From: an uncultured Lentisphaeraceae bacterium
Lineage (GTDB): Bacteria; Verrucomicrobiota; Kiritimatiellia; RFP12; DVOR01
DNA: 29,693 bases
Direction of reading: 5' to 3'
NCBI GenBank assembly: GCA_937892925.1
Contig: CALBHX010000082.1
Coordinates: 1 to 29,693, forward strand
Under the pieces are notes generated by a model, which was not told the DNA's origin, ran no database searches, and was given only the letters and a program-made list of their open reading frames with translations. The position numbers and the translations under genes were made by a program. Of the stretch, positions 18,668 through 26,047 are shown piece after piece (the stretch's first letter is position 1; each line of letters starts with the position of its first letter).

Positions 18668-20070
18668 ATGTCCGATTACCGCCCCGTTGCCGAACGCCTC
18701 CATGACTGGCGCGCCGTGGAGCTCCCCCTGCCTGAAGCAGAAACCGCCAGCCATGCCCGCGCCTGCATGACCTGCGGCATCCCCTTCTGCCATGGCATGG
18801 GCTGCCCCCTCACCAATATCATCCCCGAAACTAACGCCGCCCTTGCGGCTGGGAATGATGCGCTCGCCTATGCCCTTCTGTCCAAGACGGATCGCTTTGC
18901 CGAGTTCACCTCCCGCATCTGCCCTGCGCTCTGCGAAGGCTCCTGCACGCATGGCATGACCGGCGGCGACCCCGTAACCATCCGTGCCCTGGAGCGGCAT
19001 ATTATCGACACCGCCTGGGCTAAGGGCTGGGTTAAACCCGAGCCCCCTGCCCAGCGTTCCGGCAAACGCGTGGCCGTGGTGGGCTCAGGCCCCGCCGGCC
19101 TCTCCGCTGCAGAAGAGCTCAACCGCGCCGGGGTTACGGTTACTGTCTACGAGCGCGACCGTGCCCCCGGCGGCCTTCTGCGCTATGGCATCCCCGACTT
19201 CAAACTCGAAAAAGCCCTTGTTGCCCGCCGCATTGCACTCATGGAGGCTGAGGGCATTCGCTTTGTTACCGGCACCGAAGTCGGCCGCGATGTTTCCCCC
19301 GAATGGCTCGCCCGCCGCCACGATGCCGTGGTTTGGGCCATTGGCACCGCCGTCCCCCGCGATCTCAAAGCGCCCGGCCGCGACCTCGAGGGCATTGCCT
19401 TTGCCCTCGACTTCCTCAAAGGCCAGAACCGCCTTCTTGCCGGCGAATGTGCCGCGGCTCCCATCTCTGCCCAGGGCAAGCGCGTTCTTGTGATTGGCGG
19501 CGGTGATACGGGCAGCGACTGCGTGGGCACAGCCAACCGTCAGGGTGCCGTTTCTGTTACGCAGGTGGAAATCCTGCCGCGCCCGCCTCTCACCCGTTCG
19601 CCCTCCACGCCCTGGCCCCGCTGGCCTTGGAAACTGCGTACATCCTCCAGTCATGAAGAGGGCTGTACCTGCGTCCCCCCCCAAGTAAGGAGGGGGGTTG
19701 TCCCCGCCTCTGGGATGTTGAGACGCTCGGCTTCGAAGGCACGGAAGGCCGTGTTTCCGGCGTGCGCATCCGCCGGGTAGCCTGGAGCCTCTCGCCGCTT
19801 GGCAAGCCTGAACGCTTCACGCCTGTGGAAGGCACGGAAGAAATCCTTCCCGCAGATCTGGTGCTTCTGGCGATGGGCTTTACCGGCGTTCCGGAAAATC
19901 TGCTCGCCGTTTTGCCGCGTCAAACGCCCCGCCCTCTTCTGGCGCCTCGTGCCGAAGGCTCGCCGGTCTTTGCGTGCGGAGATTGTGTAAACGGGCCAAC
20001 CCTCGTTGTGCGGGCTCTGGCTGAGGGCCGCCGCGTGGCTGCAGACGTGCTGGCTTTCCTTCGCGCCTGA
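18668..20070 (+). pseudogene. gltD: Glutamate synthase small subunit, reading frame broken by a 35-bp insertion
   Basis: GltD takes electrons from NAD(P)H through FAD and two [4Fe-4S] clusters to GltB. The first part (from 18668, AAGGAG just upstream) carries the cysteine groups CMTCGIPFCHGMGC and CPALCEGSC, the FAD site VAVVGSGPAGLSAAEE and the second nucleotide site VLVIGGGDTGSDC. It stays normal through RTSSSHEEGC (ending 19666). It then reads out of frame to a stop at 19780. The conserved continuation PRLWDVETLGF resumes at 19702 in another frame and runs through FACGDCVNGPTLVVRAL to 20070. Removing 19667-19701 rejoins both parts exactly. Either the gene is inactivated, or one base is missing from a homopolymer (C8 at 19675-19682, G6 at 19692-19697). 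A one-base extra would make the insert an in-frame 12-codon addition. A -1 slip on C8 would also restore the frame. Confidence 0.85.
19667..19701. repeat. Palindromic 35-bp insertion in gltD
   Basis: The insert has a hairpin core, CCCCCCCC-AAGTAA-GGAGGGGGG (19675-19697), pairing C8 with G8 around a bulged A. TGT occurs at both edges (19664-19666 and 19699-19701), which may be a 3-bp target duplication or chance. Flanking codons are perfectly conserved, so the boundaries are precise. It resembles small palindromic elements that enter coding genes, such as the Rickettsia RPE elements, only in concept; no sequence relationship is claimed. Confidence 0.7.
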
Positions 20071-20094
20071 GCGAGCATTCGTTTCTTGCCTAGG

Positions 20095-20138
20095 GCTCCG
20101 CGCTGTGCTTCATGGCCACTGCGCGGAGCTTCCTTTTT
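20095..20138 (+). terminator. Rho-independent terminator after gltD
   Basis: GCTCCGCGC (20095-20103) pairs perfectly with GCGCGGAGC (20121-20129) across a 17-base loop and is followed by TTCCTTTTT. It lies 25 bases after the gltD stop. That the terminator and downstream half are intact suggests the gltD lesion is recent. Confidence 0.75.
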
Positions 20139-20596
20139 GTTATCTGCTCAGGGTTTGTTCCTGCCGATGGGTTCAGCGGGGGTGGCTCCTGTTTCGGGTT
20201 CGGAGGAAAGTCGCCCCGGGTTTGCACTGAACCCGCCCCGGTTTTGCATCGATCGCGGGGCGGGTTGCTGCCCCGGCAGAAACGGGTTTAACGGGATGGT
20301 TTTTGTGACGGAGATTTGAAGCACAGACGGTGAGCCTGGGGAATAGGATGGAAAAGGCCGGAATGGCGGAGATTTTGACGGGAGGGATGGTGGAGAATGA
20401 AAAGGAGAAAAGGGGGAGTTATCAAGGCAGTTGAGAAGCGATTGAGGTTTTTGAGGGGATATTCTCAAAGAGCTTGGGAACACATGCGGGCGGCTTGCAA
20501 GGGGATTGCAGGGCGCACGGGCGCCGCGCTTCGGCTGTTCCGCCCTGGCGGGTTAAAACCGGGGTGTATGAAAGCCTATCCCATGCCAAAGCACGG
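20139..20596. other. Non-coding interval between gltD and the NERD/helicase gene
   Basis: About 460 bases between convergent genes. It contains palindrome copy B (20230-20266) and a purine-rich stretch from about 20310 to 20470 on the plus strand. An open frame from 20397 is arginine/lysine-rich, has no recognisable domain and runs into the opposing gene, so it is not called. No clear terminator for the minus-strand operon was found. Confidence 0.45.
20230..20266. repeat. GC-rich palindrome, copy B
   Basis: AACCCGCCCCG (20230-20240) pairs with CGGGGCGGGTT (20256-20266) across 15 bases. The arms are identical to those of the hairpin at 12953-13013, but no T-run follows on either strand. Confidence 0.6.
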
Positions 20597-22189
20597 TTAT
20601 GTGTGGGGGATAAACAAGCGTTCAAACCCAGGCGGCACCGATGTGCTCGTCGGCGTCAGCTGCAGGAGAATCACCTTGTGAATGGCGCGGGAAATGGCGG
20701 TATAGCGGGCAGCGCGATCCCACAGCGGGTTGGTATCATCCACATCCAGCAAAATTAGAATGGGGGTTTCTAACCCCTTAAACTTGCGGTAGGTGAAGTA
20801 TCGCAGGGCGGGGAAGGCGGCAAACGTCTCTTCCAGTGCCATTTTTGGGCGGGCATGCGCCCCCAGCACAAGGATGTCTTCAAGGGGGATGCCTTGCGCG
20901 GTCAGATCGTGCAGAAGTGCCTGCAGGCGGGCGCGGAGCCCCGCACGCGTGTCGGAAAAATAGGTTTCGGGCGCGGAGCCGGGCGGCACATCGGGGAAAC
21001 GCTTCATCCCATCGGGTGCGTAGGGGCGCAGCGCTTCAAAGACGCCGCGTGTGTTGCGGCAGTTCGTTTCCAGACAGGCCTCCGGCCAGGGAAAGACCGG
21101 CAGAGCCGAGAGGTCGCGATGAAAGATGTTTTGCGCTGGGTCGTAGAACACAAGAAATCCGCAGGGTTCTGGCGCAAGTGCTTTCACCACGGCCCAGAGG
21201 GCGGGCGAGAAGTCCTGCCCTTCGTCTACGATAACCGTGTCGTAAGGCATTGTTTGCGCCAATGCCTGCGCGGCGGGAAGCGCATCCCGCGCCAGCGTGT
21301 GCCAGAATTCGGGGTCGTTCTCATCCTCCTCACGGTTGAGCAGGCGGCAGAGGAAGGGGTTGACCGCTTCGGCCTGGACGCCCGGCAGGTTGGTGGTGAG
21401 CGCGCGCAGGTGTTCGGAGAGCAGAAGGTTGAAGCAGAGCAGGAGAACGCGCCTGCCTTCGCTGGCCAGCTGCGCCGCGCGGCGCAGCGCCAACAGGGTT
21501 TTGCCTGAGCCTGCACAGCCGCGCACACGCAGGCGGCGGAATTGGGCAAACGCATCGAAGGTGCGGGCCTGTTCGCGTGTAAGCTGCGTCAGGCGGGCGG
21601 TTTCGAGTGTGCGCCGCTGACGCCAGCTGGGGCGATATTGCACGGCAGGGGAGAGCACGGCGCGAAGACGCTCAACAGGGAAGCTGCCGGCACATGCGTG
21701 GGGATCGTGCGTCAGTAAACGCAGAAGCGCCGCTTCTGGAGCCTGCAATGCGGCGGCGCCCAGCATCAGCCCGGCAGCGGGCAGCGGCGTAAGGGCGGGC
21801 TCGGCGGCAAAGGGCGCCCATACGGCGTGTACCACAGGGAAGGGGAGCGGTGCTAGCTTCAGGGCGCGGCAGAGATAGGTTGTGAGCGTGTGGCGGTTGC
21901 GCGCGGCCTGCAGGGGCGGGGGGCAGGCCAGGCGGCGGCCATTTTGGAACCACTGCCCATCATGGAAGTCGAGCGTCCCGCCTTTGACTTCCAGTACCAC
22001 CAGGCCGTGCGCGGGGTGGAAGCAGAGAAAGTCGATTTCCCCATCGCGCCCTTCGGCCGTTCCGGCGCCGGGATAACTCAGCGCCCACCACACCGTCCAG
22101 GTAGGGCTCAGGTTCTGCTGAAGCGCCCGGTAGACATACCGTTCAGCTTCGGCCCCGTGCCCGAAGAATGGGGGAATCATGTTGGCCAT
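20597..22189 (-). CDS. NERD nuclease-domain / superfamily 1 helicase-like protein
   Basis: A 530-residue DNA-processing protein of unknown biological role. Residues about 14-110 form a NERD (nuclease-related) domain with the restriction-like core GEIDF (D53) and EVKGG (E67, K69). Residues about 205-515 are a UvrD/Rep-type SF1 motor with Walker A GCAGSGKT (224-231), Walker B VIVDEGQDF (319-327), a YRKFKGLE motif (467-474) and a late YTAISRA matching the YVALTRA arginine motif. It is shorter than true UvrD, with reduced helicase subdomains. AGGA stands six bases before ATG 22189; a second ATG follows at 22180. It lies 63 bases after pyrD and looks cotranscribed with the riboflavin/pyrimidine operon. 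A role in repair or phage defence is possible but unproven. Confidence 0.8.
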   Translation of the reverse strand: MANMIPPFFGHGAEAERYVYRALQQNLSPTWTVWWALSYPGAGTAEGRDGEIDFLCFHPAHGLVVLEVKGGTLDFHDGQWFQNGRRLACPPPLQAARNRHTLTTYLCRALKLAPLPFPVVHAVWAPFAAEPALTPLPAAGLMLGAAALQAPEAALLRLLTHDPHACAGSFPVERLRAVLSPAVQYRPSWRQRRTLETARLTQLTREQARTFDAFAQFRRLRVRGCAGSGKTLLALRRAAQLASEGRRVLLLCFNLLLSEHLRALTTNLPGVQAEAVNPFLCRLLNREEDENDPEFWHTLARDALPAAQALAQTMPYDTVIVDEGQDFSPALWAVVKALAPEPCGFLVFYDPAQNIFHRDLSALPVFPWPEACLETNCRNTRGVFEALRPYAPDGMKRFPDVPPGSAPETYFSDTRAGLRARLQALLHDLTAQGIPLEDILVLGAHARPKMALEETFAAFPALRYFTYRKFKGLETPILILLDVDDTNPLWDRAARYTAISRAIHKVILLQLTPTSTSVPPGFERLFIPHT

Positions 22190-22252
22190 GGAGGTTCCTG
22201 TTCCGCCGCTGTCTCGCCCGGCCTGCCCGGTTCGGCATCACCGGCGAGCCGG

Positions 22253-23164
22253 TTAAATCTGCAGCGTGCCGCGGAAGTCGTTGATATCAGCAATGCCGTG
22301 GCTGTCCAGCCACTGCTCCATTTCTTCGAGTACGTGAATGGGAGCCAGCGGGTCGATAAAGGTGGCGGTGCCCACGGCCACAGCCGTGGCGCCCACGAGA
22401 ATGAAGTCCAGCGCGTCTTTGCCGGAGAAAATACCCCCCATGGCCAACAGCGGCACACGCGCCACCTGCGCCGCTTCCCATACATGTTTAAGGGCGATGG
22501 GATGGATGCCTGCGCCGGAAAGCCCGCCTACGCGGTTGGCCAGCACGGGGCGGCGCGTTTCCAAGTTCACGGCCATGCCCGGCAGGGTATTGATGAGCGC
22601 CACGGCATCGGCGCCCGCGTCTTGTGCGGCCTGCACAAAGGGGCGTATATCGGGCACATTGGGCGCCAGCTTGGGCAGAATCGGCAGGGGCGTGGCTGCC
22701 CGAACGCGCTGCACCACATCGGTAAATGTGTCCAAACGCGTGCCGAAACTGGCTCCGCCCTCCTTGACGTTGGGGCAGGAGACGTTGAGCTCCAGCCCCA
22801 CCACTCCCGGCACCCCCGTCAGCCGTGCGGCTACGTCAGCATATTCTTCGGCGCTGGTGCCCCAGATATTCACGATGGTGGGCACGTTGCGCTCGGCCAG
22901 GAAAGGCATGTCATCGCGGATAAAGGCGTCTACGCCGGGGCCTTGCAGGCCAATGGCGTTGAGCATGCCGCCGGGCACTTCGGCGTGCCGCGGGAGCGGG
23001 TTGCCCGGCCAGGGGCATGCCCGGATACCCTTGGCGGTGACGGCTCCAAGCCGGGAGATGTCGAAGAGTCGGGCATATTCCTGCCCGTAACCGAAGGTGC
23101 CGGAGGCAACGGTTACGGGGTTTTTCATGGCGATCCCGCCGAGATTGACAGCCATGTTGGCCAT
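22253..23164 (-). CDS. pyrD: Dihydroorotate dehydrogenase, class 1B catalytic subunit
   Basis: It oxidises dihydroorotate to orotate with FMN, supplying PyrE (859-1434). The 303-residue product has class 1 features: NPVTVASGTFGYG near the start, the catalytic Cys130 in NVSCPNVKEGG, and FMN phosphate-binding MGGIFSGKDALDFILVGA plus VGTATF. The SCPNVKEGGASFGT loop fits class 1B, which normally pairs with an iron-sulfur/FAD subunit PyrK; no pyrK is present here. GAAGGAG seven bases before the ATG fixes the start. It is 29 bases after nusB. Confidence 0.92.
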   Translation of the reverse strand: MANMAVNLGGIAMKNPVTVASGTFGYGQEYARLFDISRLGAVTAKGIRACPWPGNPLPRHAEVPGGMLNAIGLQGPGVDAFIRDDMPFLAERNVPTIVNIWGTSAEEYADVAARLTGVPGVVGLELNVSCPNVKEGGASFGTRLDTFTDVVQRVRAATPLPILPKLAPNVPDIRPFVQAAQDAGADAVALINTLPGMAVNLETRRPVLANRVGGLSGAGIHPIALKHVWEAAQVARVPLLAMGGIFSGKDALDFILVGATAVAVGTATFIDPLAPIHVLEEMEQWLDSHGIADINDFRGTLQI

Positions 23165-23193
23165 AGGGTGCTCCTTCTTTACGCGGCGCGGCC

Positions 23194-23691
23194 TCAGCGG
23201 CGGCGCTTGGCGTATTGATCCAGAATGCCGTTGACAAAAGCGCCGGCTTCAGCGTTGGAAAAACGCTTGGCCACTTCCACCGCCTCGTTGATAGCCACAG
23301 GCGCCGGCGTCTTCAGCGTCCCGATTTCATACACGCCCAGCCGCAGCACGCACCGCTCAATCACGCCAATACGGTCCAGGCTCCAATGTTCGCACAGCGG
23401 CTGAAGCGCATCATCGATCTGCGCCAGATGCCCCAGCACCCCGCGCACCAGCGTTTCGGTGAACTCCCGCAGGCCGGTGGAGGCCAGCCGCTCGCCGGGT
23501 TTCAGCGTCCGCTCCAGATCGTCCAAGTCGCCATCTTCCTTGCCGGCAGCCTCCTGGCGGCAGCTCCACTGCTGCTCCCAGAAATGCGACAGAATCAGAT
23601 CGGCGCTGGCAAAGGGGTTCAGATCGGCCTGAACGATCATTTGCAGCGCCCATTCACGGCCCTTCCGGCGTTTGGTGGCAGGTGCATCCAT
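23194..23691 (-). CDS. nusB: Transcription antitermination protein NusB
   Basis: NusB binds boxA RNA with NusE (ribosomal S10) and promotes antitermination of rRNA operons. The 165-residue product begins with KRRKGREWALQMIVQAD, as in the family's RxxARexALQ-LY-D start. It ends with APVAINEAVEVAKRF and FVNGILDQYAK, the most conserved NusB block. An insertion-like acidic stretch (KEDGDLDDLERTLKPGE) makes it longer than the 139 residues of E. coli NusB. AGAGGAG precedes the ATG. It sits directly after ribH, a common bacterial arrangement. Confidence 0.94.
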   Translation of the reverse strand: MDAPATKRRKGREWALQMIVQADLNPFASADLILSHFWEQQWSCRQEAAGKEDGDLDDLERTLKPGERLASTGLREFTETLVRGVLGHLAQIDDALQPLCEHWSLDRIGVIERCVLRLGVYEIGTLKTPAPVAINEAVEVAKRFSNAEAGAFVNGILDQYAKRRR

Positions 23692-23704
23692 GGCGTGGCT
23701 CCTC

Positions 23705-24166
23705 TTACAGCTTGCGCAGCGCGTTGACGGTTTCGATGGCGGCGCAGACGGTGTCGAACCCTTTGTTTCCGGCTTTGGAGCCGGCGCGTTCGATCGCCTG
23801 ATCTAGCGAATGTGCGCAAATGATGCCGTTGAGCACGGGTAGGCCGGTCTCCAGAGCAATCTGCGCCAGAGCCCGCGCTACAGACGTATTGATGAGCATC
23901 GCGTGGTCGGTCGCTCCATCAATCACCGCGCCCAAGGCCACAACCGCATCAAACGCGCCGCTTTTGGCCAGCTTGGCCGCTGCCAGCGGAATCTCGTTTG
24001 CCCCCGGCACGCGCACCACCGTGAGGTCGTCATCGGCCGCGCCGTGGCGCAGCGCCGCATCGCGCGCCCCCTTGAGCAGCTGCTCGGTGAAAATGGTATT
24101 GAACCGGCTCACCACAAACGCCAACCGCATGCCCTTCGCGGTGAGCTCGCCAATCACTTCCTTCAT
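23705..24166 (-). CDS. ribH: 6,7-dimethyl-8-ribityllumazine synthase
   Basis: It condenses the RibBA product dihydroxybutanone phosphate with aminoribitylaminouracil to give the riboflavin precursor. The 153-residue product has SRFNTIFTEQLLKGA (active-site Phe in SRFN), VPGANEIPLAA, the catalytic-His region GAVIDGATDH, and ERAGSKAGNKG for phosphate binding. The usual GAVIRGATPHFDYV reads GAVIDGATDHAMLI; the His is kept but nearby residues differ. GAAAGGA precedes the ATG. It lies 50 bases after ribBA and 13 before nusB. Confidence 0.94.
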   Translation of the reverse strand: MKEVIGELTAKGMRLAFVVSRFNTIFTEQLLKGARDAALRHGAADDDLTVVRVPGANEIPLAAAKLAKSGAFDAVVALGAVIDGATDHAMLINTSVARALAQIALETGLPVLNGIICAHSLDQAIERAGSKAGNKGFDTVCAAIETVNALRKL

Positions 24167-24216
24167 GCTTGCATCCTTTCCAAAACAAGGTTGTCTGTGC
24201 CGGGGGCTCCGGTGCT

Positions 24217-25437
24217 TCAGAGCAGGTGCCCCATCTTCGTTTTTTTCGTTTCCAGATAATGTGCGTTGAATGGCCCGGCATGCGCCACCAGCGGCACGCG
24301 CTCAACAATCTCCAACCCATGCCCGCCAAGCCCGATGACTTTTTGCGGATTGTTGGTGAGCAGGCGGAGACGGCGGATGCCCAGCGCCGCAAGAATCTGC
24401 GCCCCAATGCCGTAGTCGCGCAGATCCGGCGCAAAGCCGAGCTTGACGTTGGCCTCTACCGTGTCGCACCCGGCTTCCTGCAGGCGGTAGGCATGGAGTT
24501 TGTTGGCCAGCCCGATGCCGCGCCCCTCCTGGCGCATGTAGAGCAGGCATCCGCGCCCGGCCTCGGCAATCTGCTTCATCGCCGCGTGCAGCTGCCAGCC
24601 GCAGTCGCACCGAGCACTGCCAAAAACATCCCCTGTCAGGCACTCGCTGTGGACGCGCACCAGCGGCGGCTCGCCCTCCTGATCCGAAAGATCGCCCATC
24701 GTCAGCGCCAAATGCTCCAGTCCATCAATCAGGCTCCGGAACATCGTCAGCCGGAAATGCCCGAACGCCGTCGGCAAATCCACGCTCTCAACCCGTTCAA
24801 TCAATGTTTCATGCGCTTTGCGGTAGGCAATCAGCTGCTCAACCGAGCAGAGCTTCAGCCCATGGCGCCGCGCAAAGGGAATCAGATCCGGCAGGCGGGC
24901 CATCGTGCCGTCATCCTTTGTAATTTCACAGCAGATGCCCGCAGGCTTGAAGCCCGCCAGCCGCGCCAGATCGACCGTTGCCTCCGTATGCCCCGCCCGA
25001 ACGAGCACGCCGCCCTCTCGGGCGCGAAGCGGAAAGGTGTGCCCCGGCGACACCCAGTCTTCCGGTTTGGACGTCTCGCTGGCCAGCAGCCGCACGGCCG
25101 CCGCGCGATCGTCTGCCGAAATCCCTGTGGTTACCCCCGTATGCGGCGCACCGTCAATGCTCAGCGTAAACGCCGTTGCAAACGCATCGCCCCGGTGGAC
25201 GCTCGGCGCTAGGGCAATCCCCAACCGATCCAGCAGCGCTCCTGCGCAGGGCGCGCAGACCAGCCCCCGCGCCTCCCGAATACAAAAATTGATCGCCTCG
25301 GGCGTGACGCACTCGGCAGGCAGAATCAAATCCCCCTCATTCTCGCGCGCCGCATCGTCTGTAATCACCACAAACCGGCCGGCGCGCAAATCGTCCAAAC
25401 ACGCCTCAACCGAATCAAACACCGTCTCTTCAGCCAT
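24217..25437 (-). CDS. ribBA: Bifunctional DHBP synthase / GTP cyclohydrolase II
   Basis: It performs two entry steps of riboflavin synthesis: ribulose-5-phosphate to dihydroxybutanone phosphate, and GTP ring opening. The N-terminal RibB half shows DDAARENEGDLILPAE and the AGHTEATVDLARLAG block. The C-terminal RibA half has zinc cysteines in ECLTGDVFGSARCDCG, the GTP-site RQEGRGIGLANKLHAY, and TNNPQKVIGL. It is 406 residues from ATG 25437, chosen because ATGGAG stands about six bases before it; an in-frame ATG at 25449 would add four residues. An FMN riboswitch lies immediately upstream, so flavin should repress the gene. No ribD or ribE is in the window. Confidence 0.95.
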   Translation of the reverse strand: MAEETVFDSVEACLDDLRAGRFVVITDDAARENEGDLILPAECVTPEAINFCIREARGLVCAPCAGALLDRLGIALAPSVHRGDAFATAFTLSIDGAPHTGVTTGISADDRAAAVRLLASETSKPEDWVSPGHTFPLRAREGGVLVRAGHTEATVDLARLAGFKPAGICCEITKDDGTMARLPDLIPFARRHGLKLCSVEQLIAYRKAHETLIERVESVDLPTAFGHFRLTMFRSLIDGLEHLALTMGDLSDQEGEPPLVRVHSECLTGDVFGSARCDCGWQLHAAMKQIAEAGRGCLLYMRQEGRGIGLANKLHAYRLQEAGCDTVEANVKLGFAPDLRDYGIGAQILAALGIRRLRLLTNNPQKVIGLGGHGLEIVERVPLVAHAGPFNAHYLETKKTKMGHLL

Positions 25438-25477
25438 GAACGGCTCCATCCTGATGCCCCCGCTCCGGGGCGCGGCC

Positions 25478-25602
25478 GCTTTCTTTCTTCCGGACTTTCA
25501 CCGTCGGCCACGGTCTCGCACCGTGTCAGAAGCCCGCCACCCGGCGCGCTTCGCGTGGGCTCTCACCACCGGCAGGGATTTTCACCCGTCCCCGAAAACG
25601 AC
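25478..25602 (-). promoter_or_regulatory. FMN riboswitch (RFN element)
   Basis: On the minus strand the conserved segments occur in order. They are GGGGACGGGTGAAAATCCC, TGCCGGTGGTGAGAGCCCACG, then a variable arm, TGACACGGTGCGAGACCGTG, GCCGACGGTGAAAGTCCGGA and AGAAAG. These match the RFN consensus (GGGtGAaAtTCCC, ACCGGCGGT, GAtTCGGTGaGAttCCG, GCCGACaGT). The closing P1 stem pairs the TTTTCGG and CCGGAAGA ends. It sits 41 bases before the chosen ribBA start and probably controls the whole rib-nusB-pyrD-NERD transcript. Confidence 0.95.
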
Positions 25603-25609
25603 GTTCCTC

Positions 25610-25618
25610 ATTATAGCA
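25610..25618 (-). promoter_or_regulatory. Extended -10 promoter of the riboflavin operon
   Basis: TGCTATAAT on the minus strand is a perfect extended -10 element. It places the start near 25603, exactly at the 5' edge of the FMN riboswitch. No good -35 was seen. Confidence 0.7.
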
Positions 25619-25806
25619 AAGCCTCCGCCCGTGTGCGTGCGCAGCACGCGGGTGCTTCCCCTGCCTGTCATCGGCACATGTCCACCCGTGCGCCGCCGGC
25701 CAGCCAAGCACGGCAAACATCGAGGAAGCGCGAACCTGCCGCCCGGTTATTCGTGCTCTGTGTTCAGCCGCCCTGCACGGTGCGAGCCCGAGGCGGCTTT
25801 GAGTCC

Positions 25807-25843
25807 AACCCGCCCCGCGTCTGCTTCAAAGCCGGGGCGGCTT
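25807..25843. repeat. GC-rich palindrome, copy C (imperfect)
   Basis: AACCCGCCCCG (25807-25817) faces CCGGGGCGGCTT (25832-25843), pairing over about 8 bp. An outer pair, GGCTTTGA with TTCAAAGCC, surrounds it. The left arm is identical to copies at 12954 and 20230. It lies in the 350-base gene-free stretch between the riboflavin promoter and the pilus-operon promoter; nothing else was recognised there. Confidence 0.5.
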
Positions 25844-25971
25844 CGCCTGCCCAGCAGGGTGGCTCCTCCGGGGGCAGGAGAAAGGGGAGCCGCCCGTTGG
25901 CCGACGCCTGTTTGCCAGGCTTCCTTTTCTGCCCCATCCTGCAAGTGCGCGGCATCCTGCGGACGATTTGC

Positions 25972-26000
25972 TTGACGTTCATGTGCGCGCCGTGTATACT
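25972..26000 (+). promoter_or_regulatory. Sigma-70 promoter of the pilus-like operon
   Basis: TTGACG, exactly 17 bases, then TATACT: five of six consensus matches in each hexamer. The predicted start near 26007 falls on the first possible ATG (26009), which supports the downstream start at 26048 for the first gene. Confidence 0.85.
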
Positions 26001-26047
26001 GTTGGATAGTGAAATGGTTTCCAGGCAGAATGGAAAGGATTCCTCAA

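Noticed and set aside
20207..20240. GGAGGAAAGTC resembling the start of RNase P RNA
   Set aside because: The other conserved regions of RNase P RNA do not follow, and the sequence is part of the GC-rich palindrome copy B.
20397..20681. A 94-codon plus-strand open frame
   Set aside because: It has basic, low-complexity content, overlaps the 3' end of the well-supported NERD/helicase gene on the other strand, and carries no motif.
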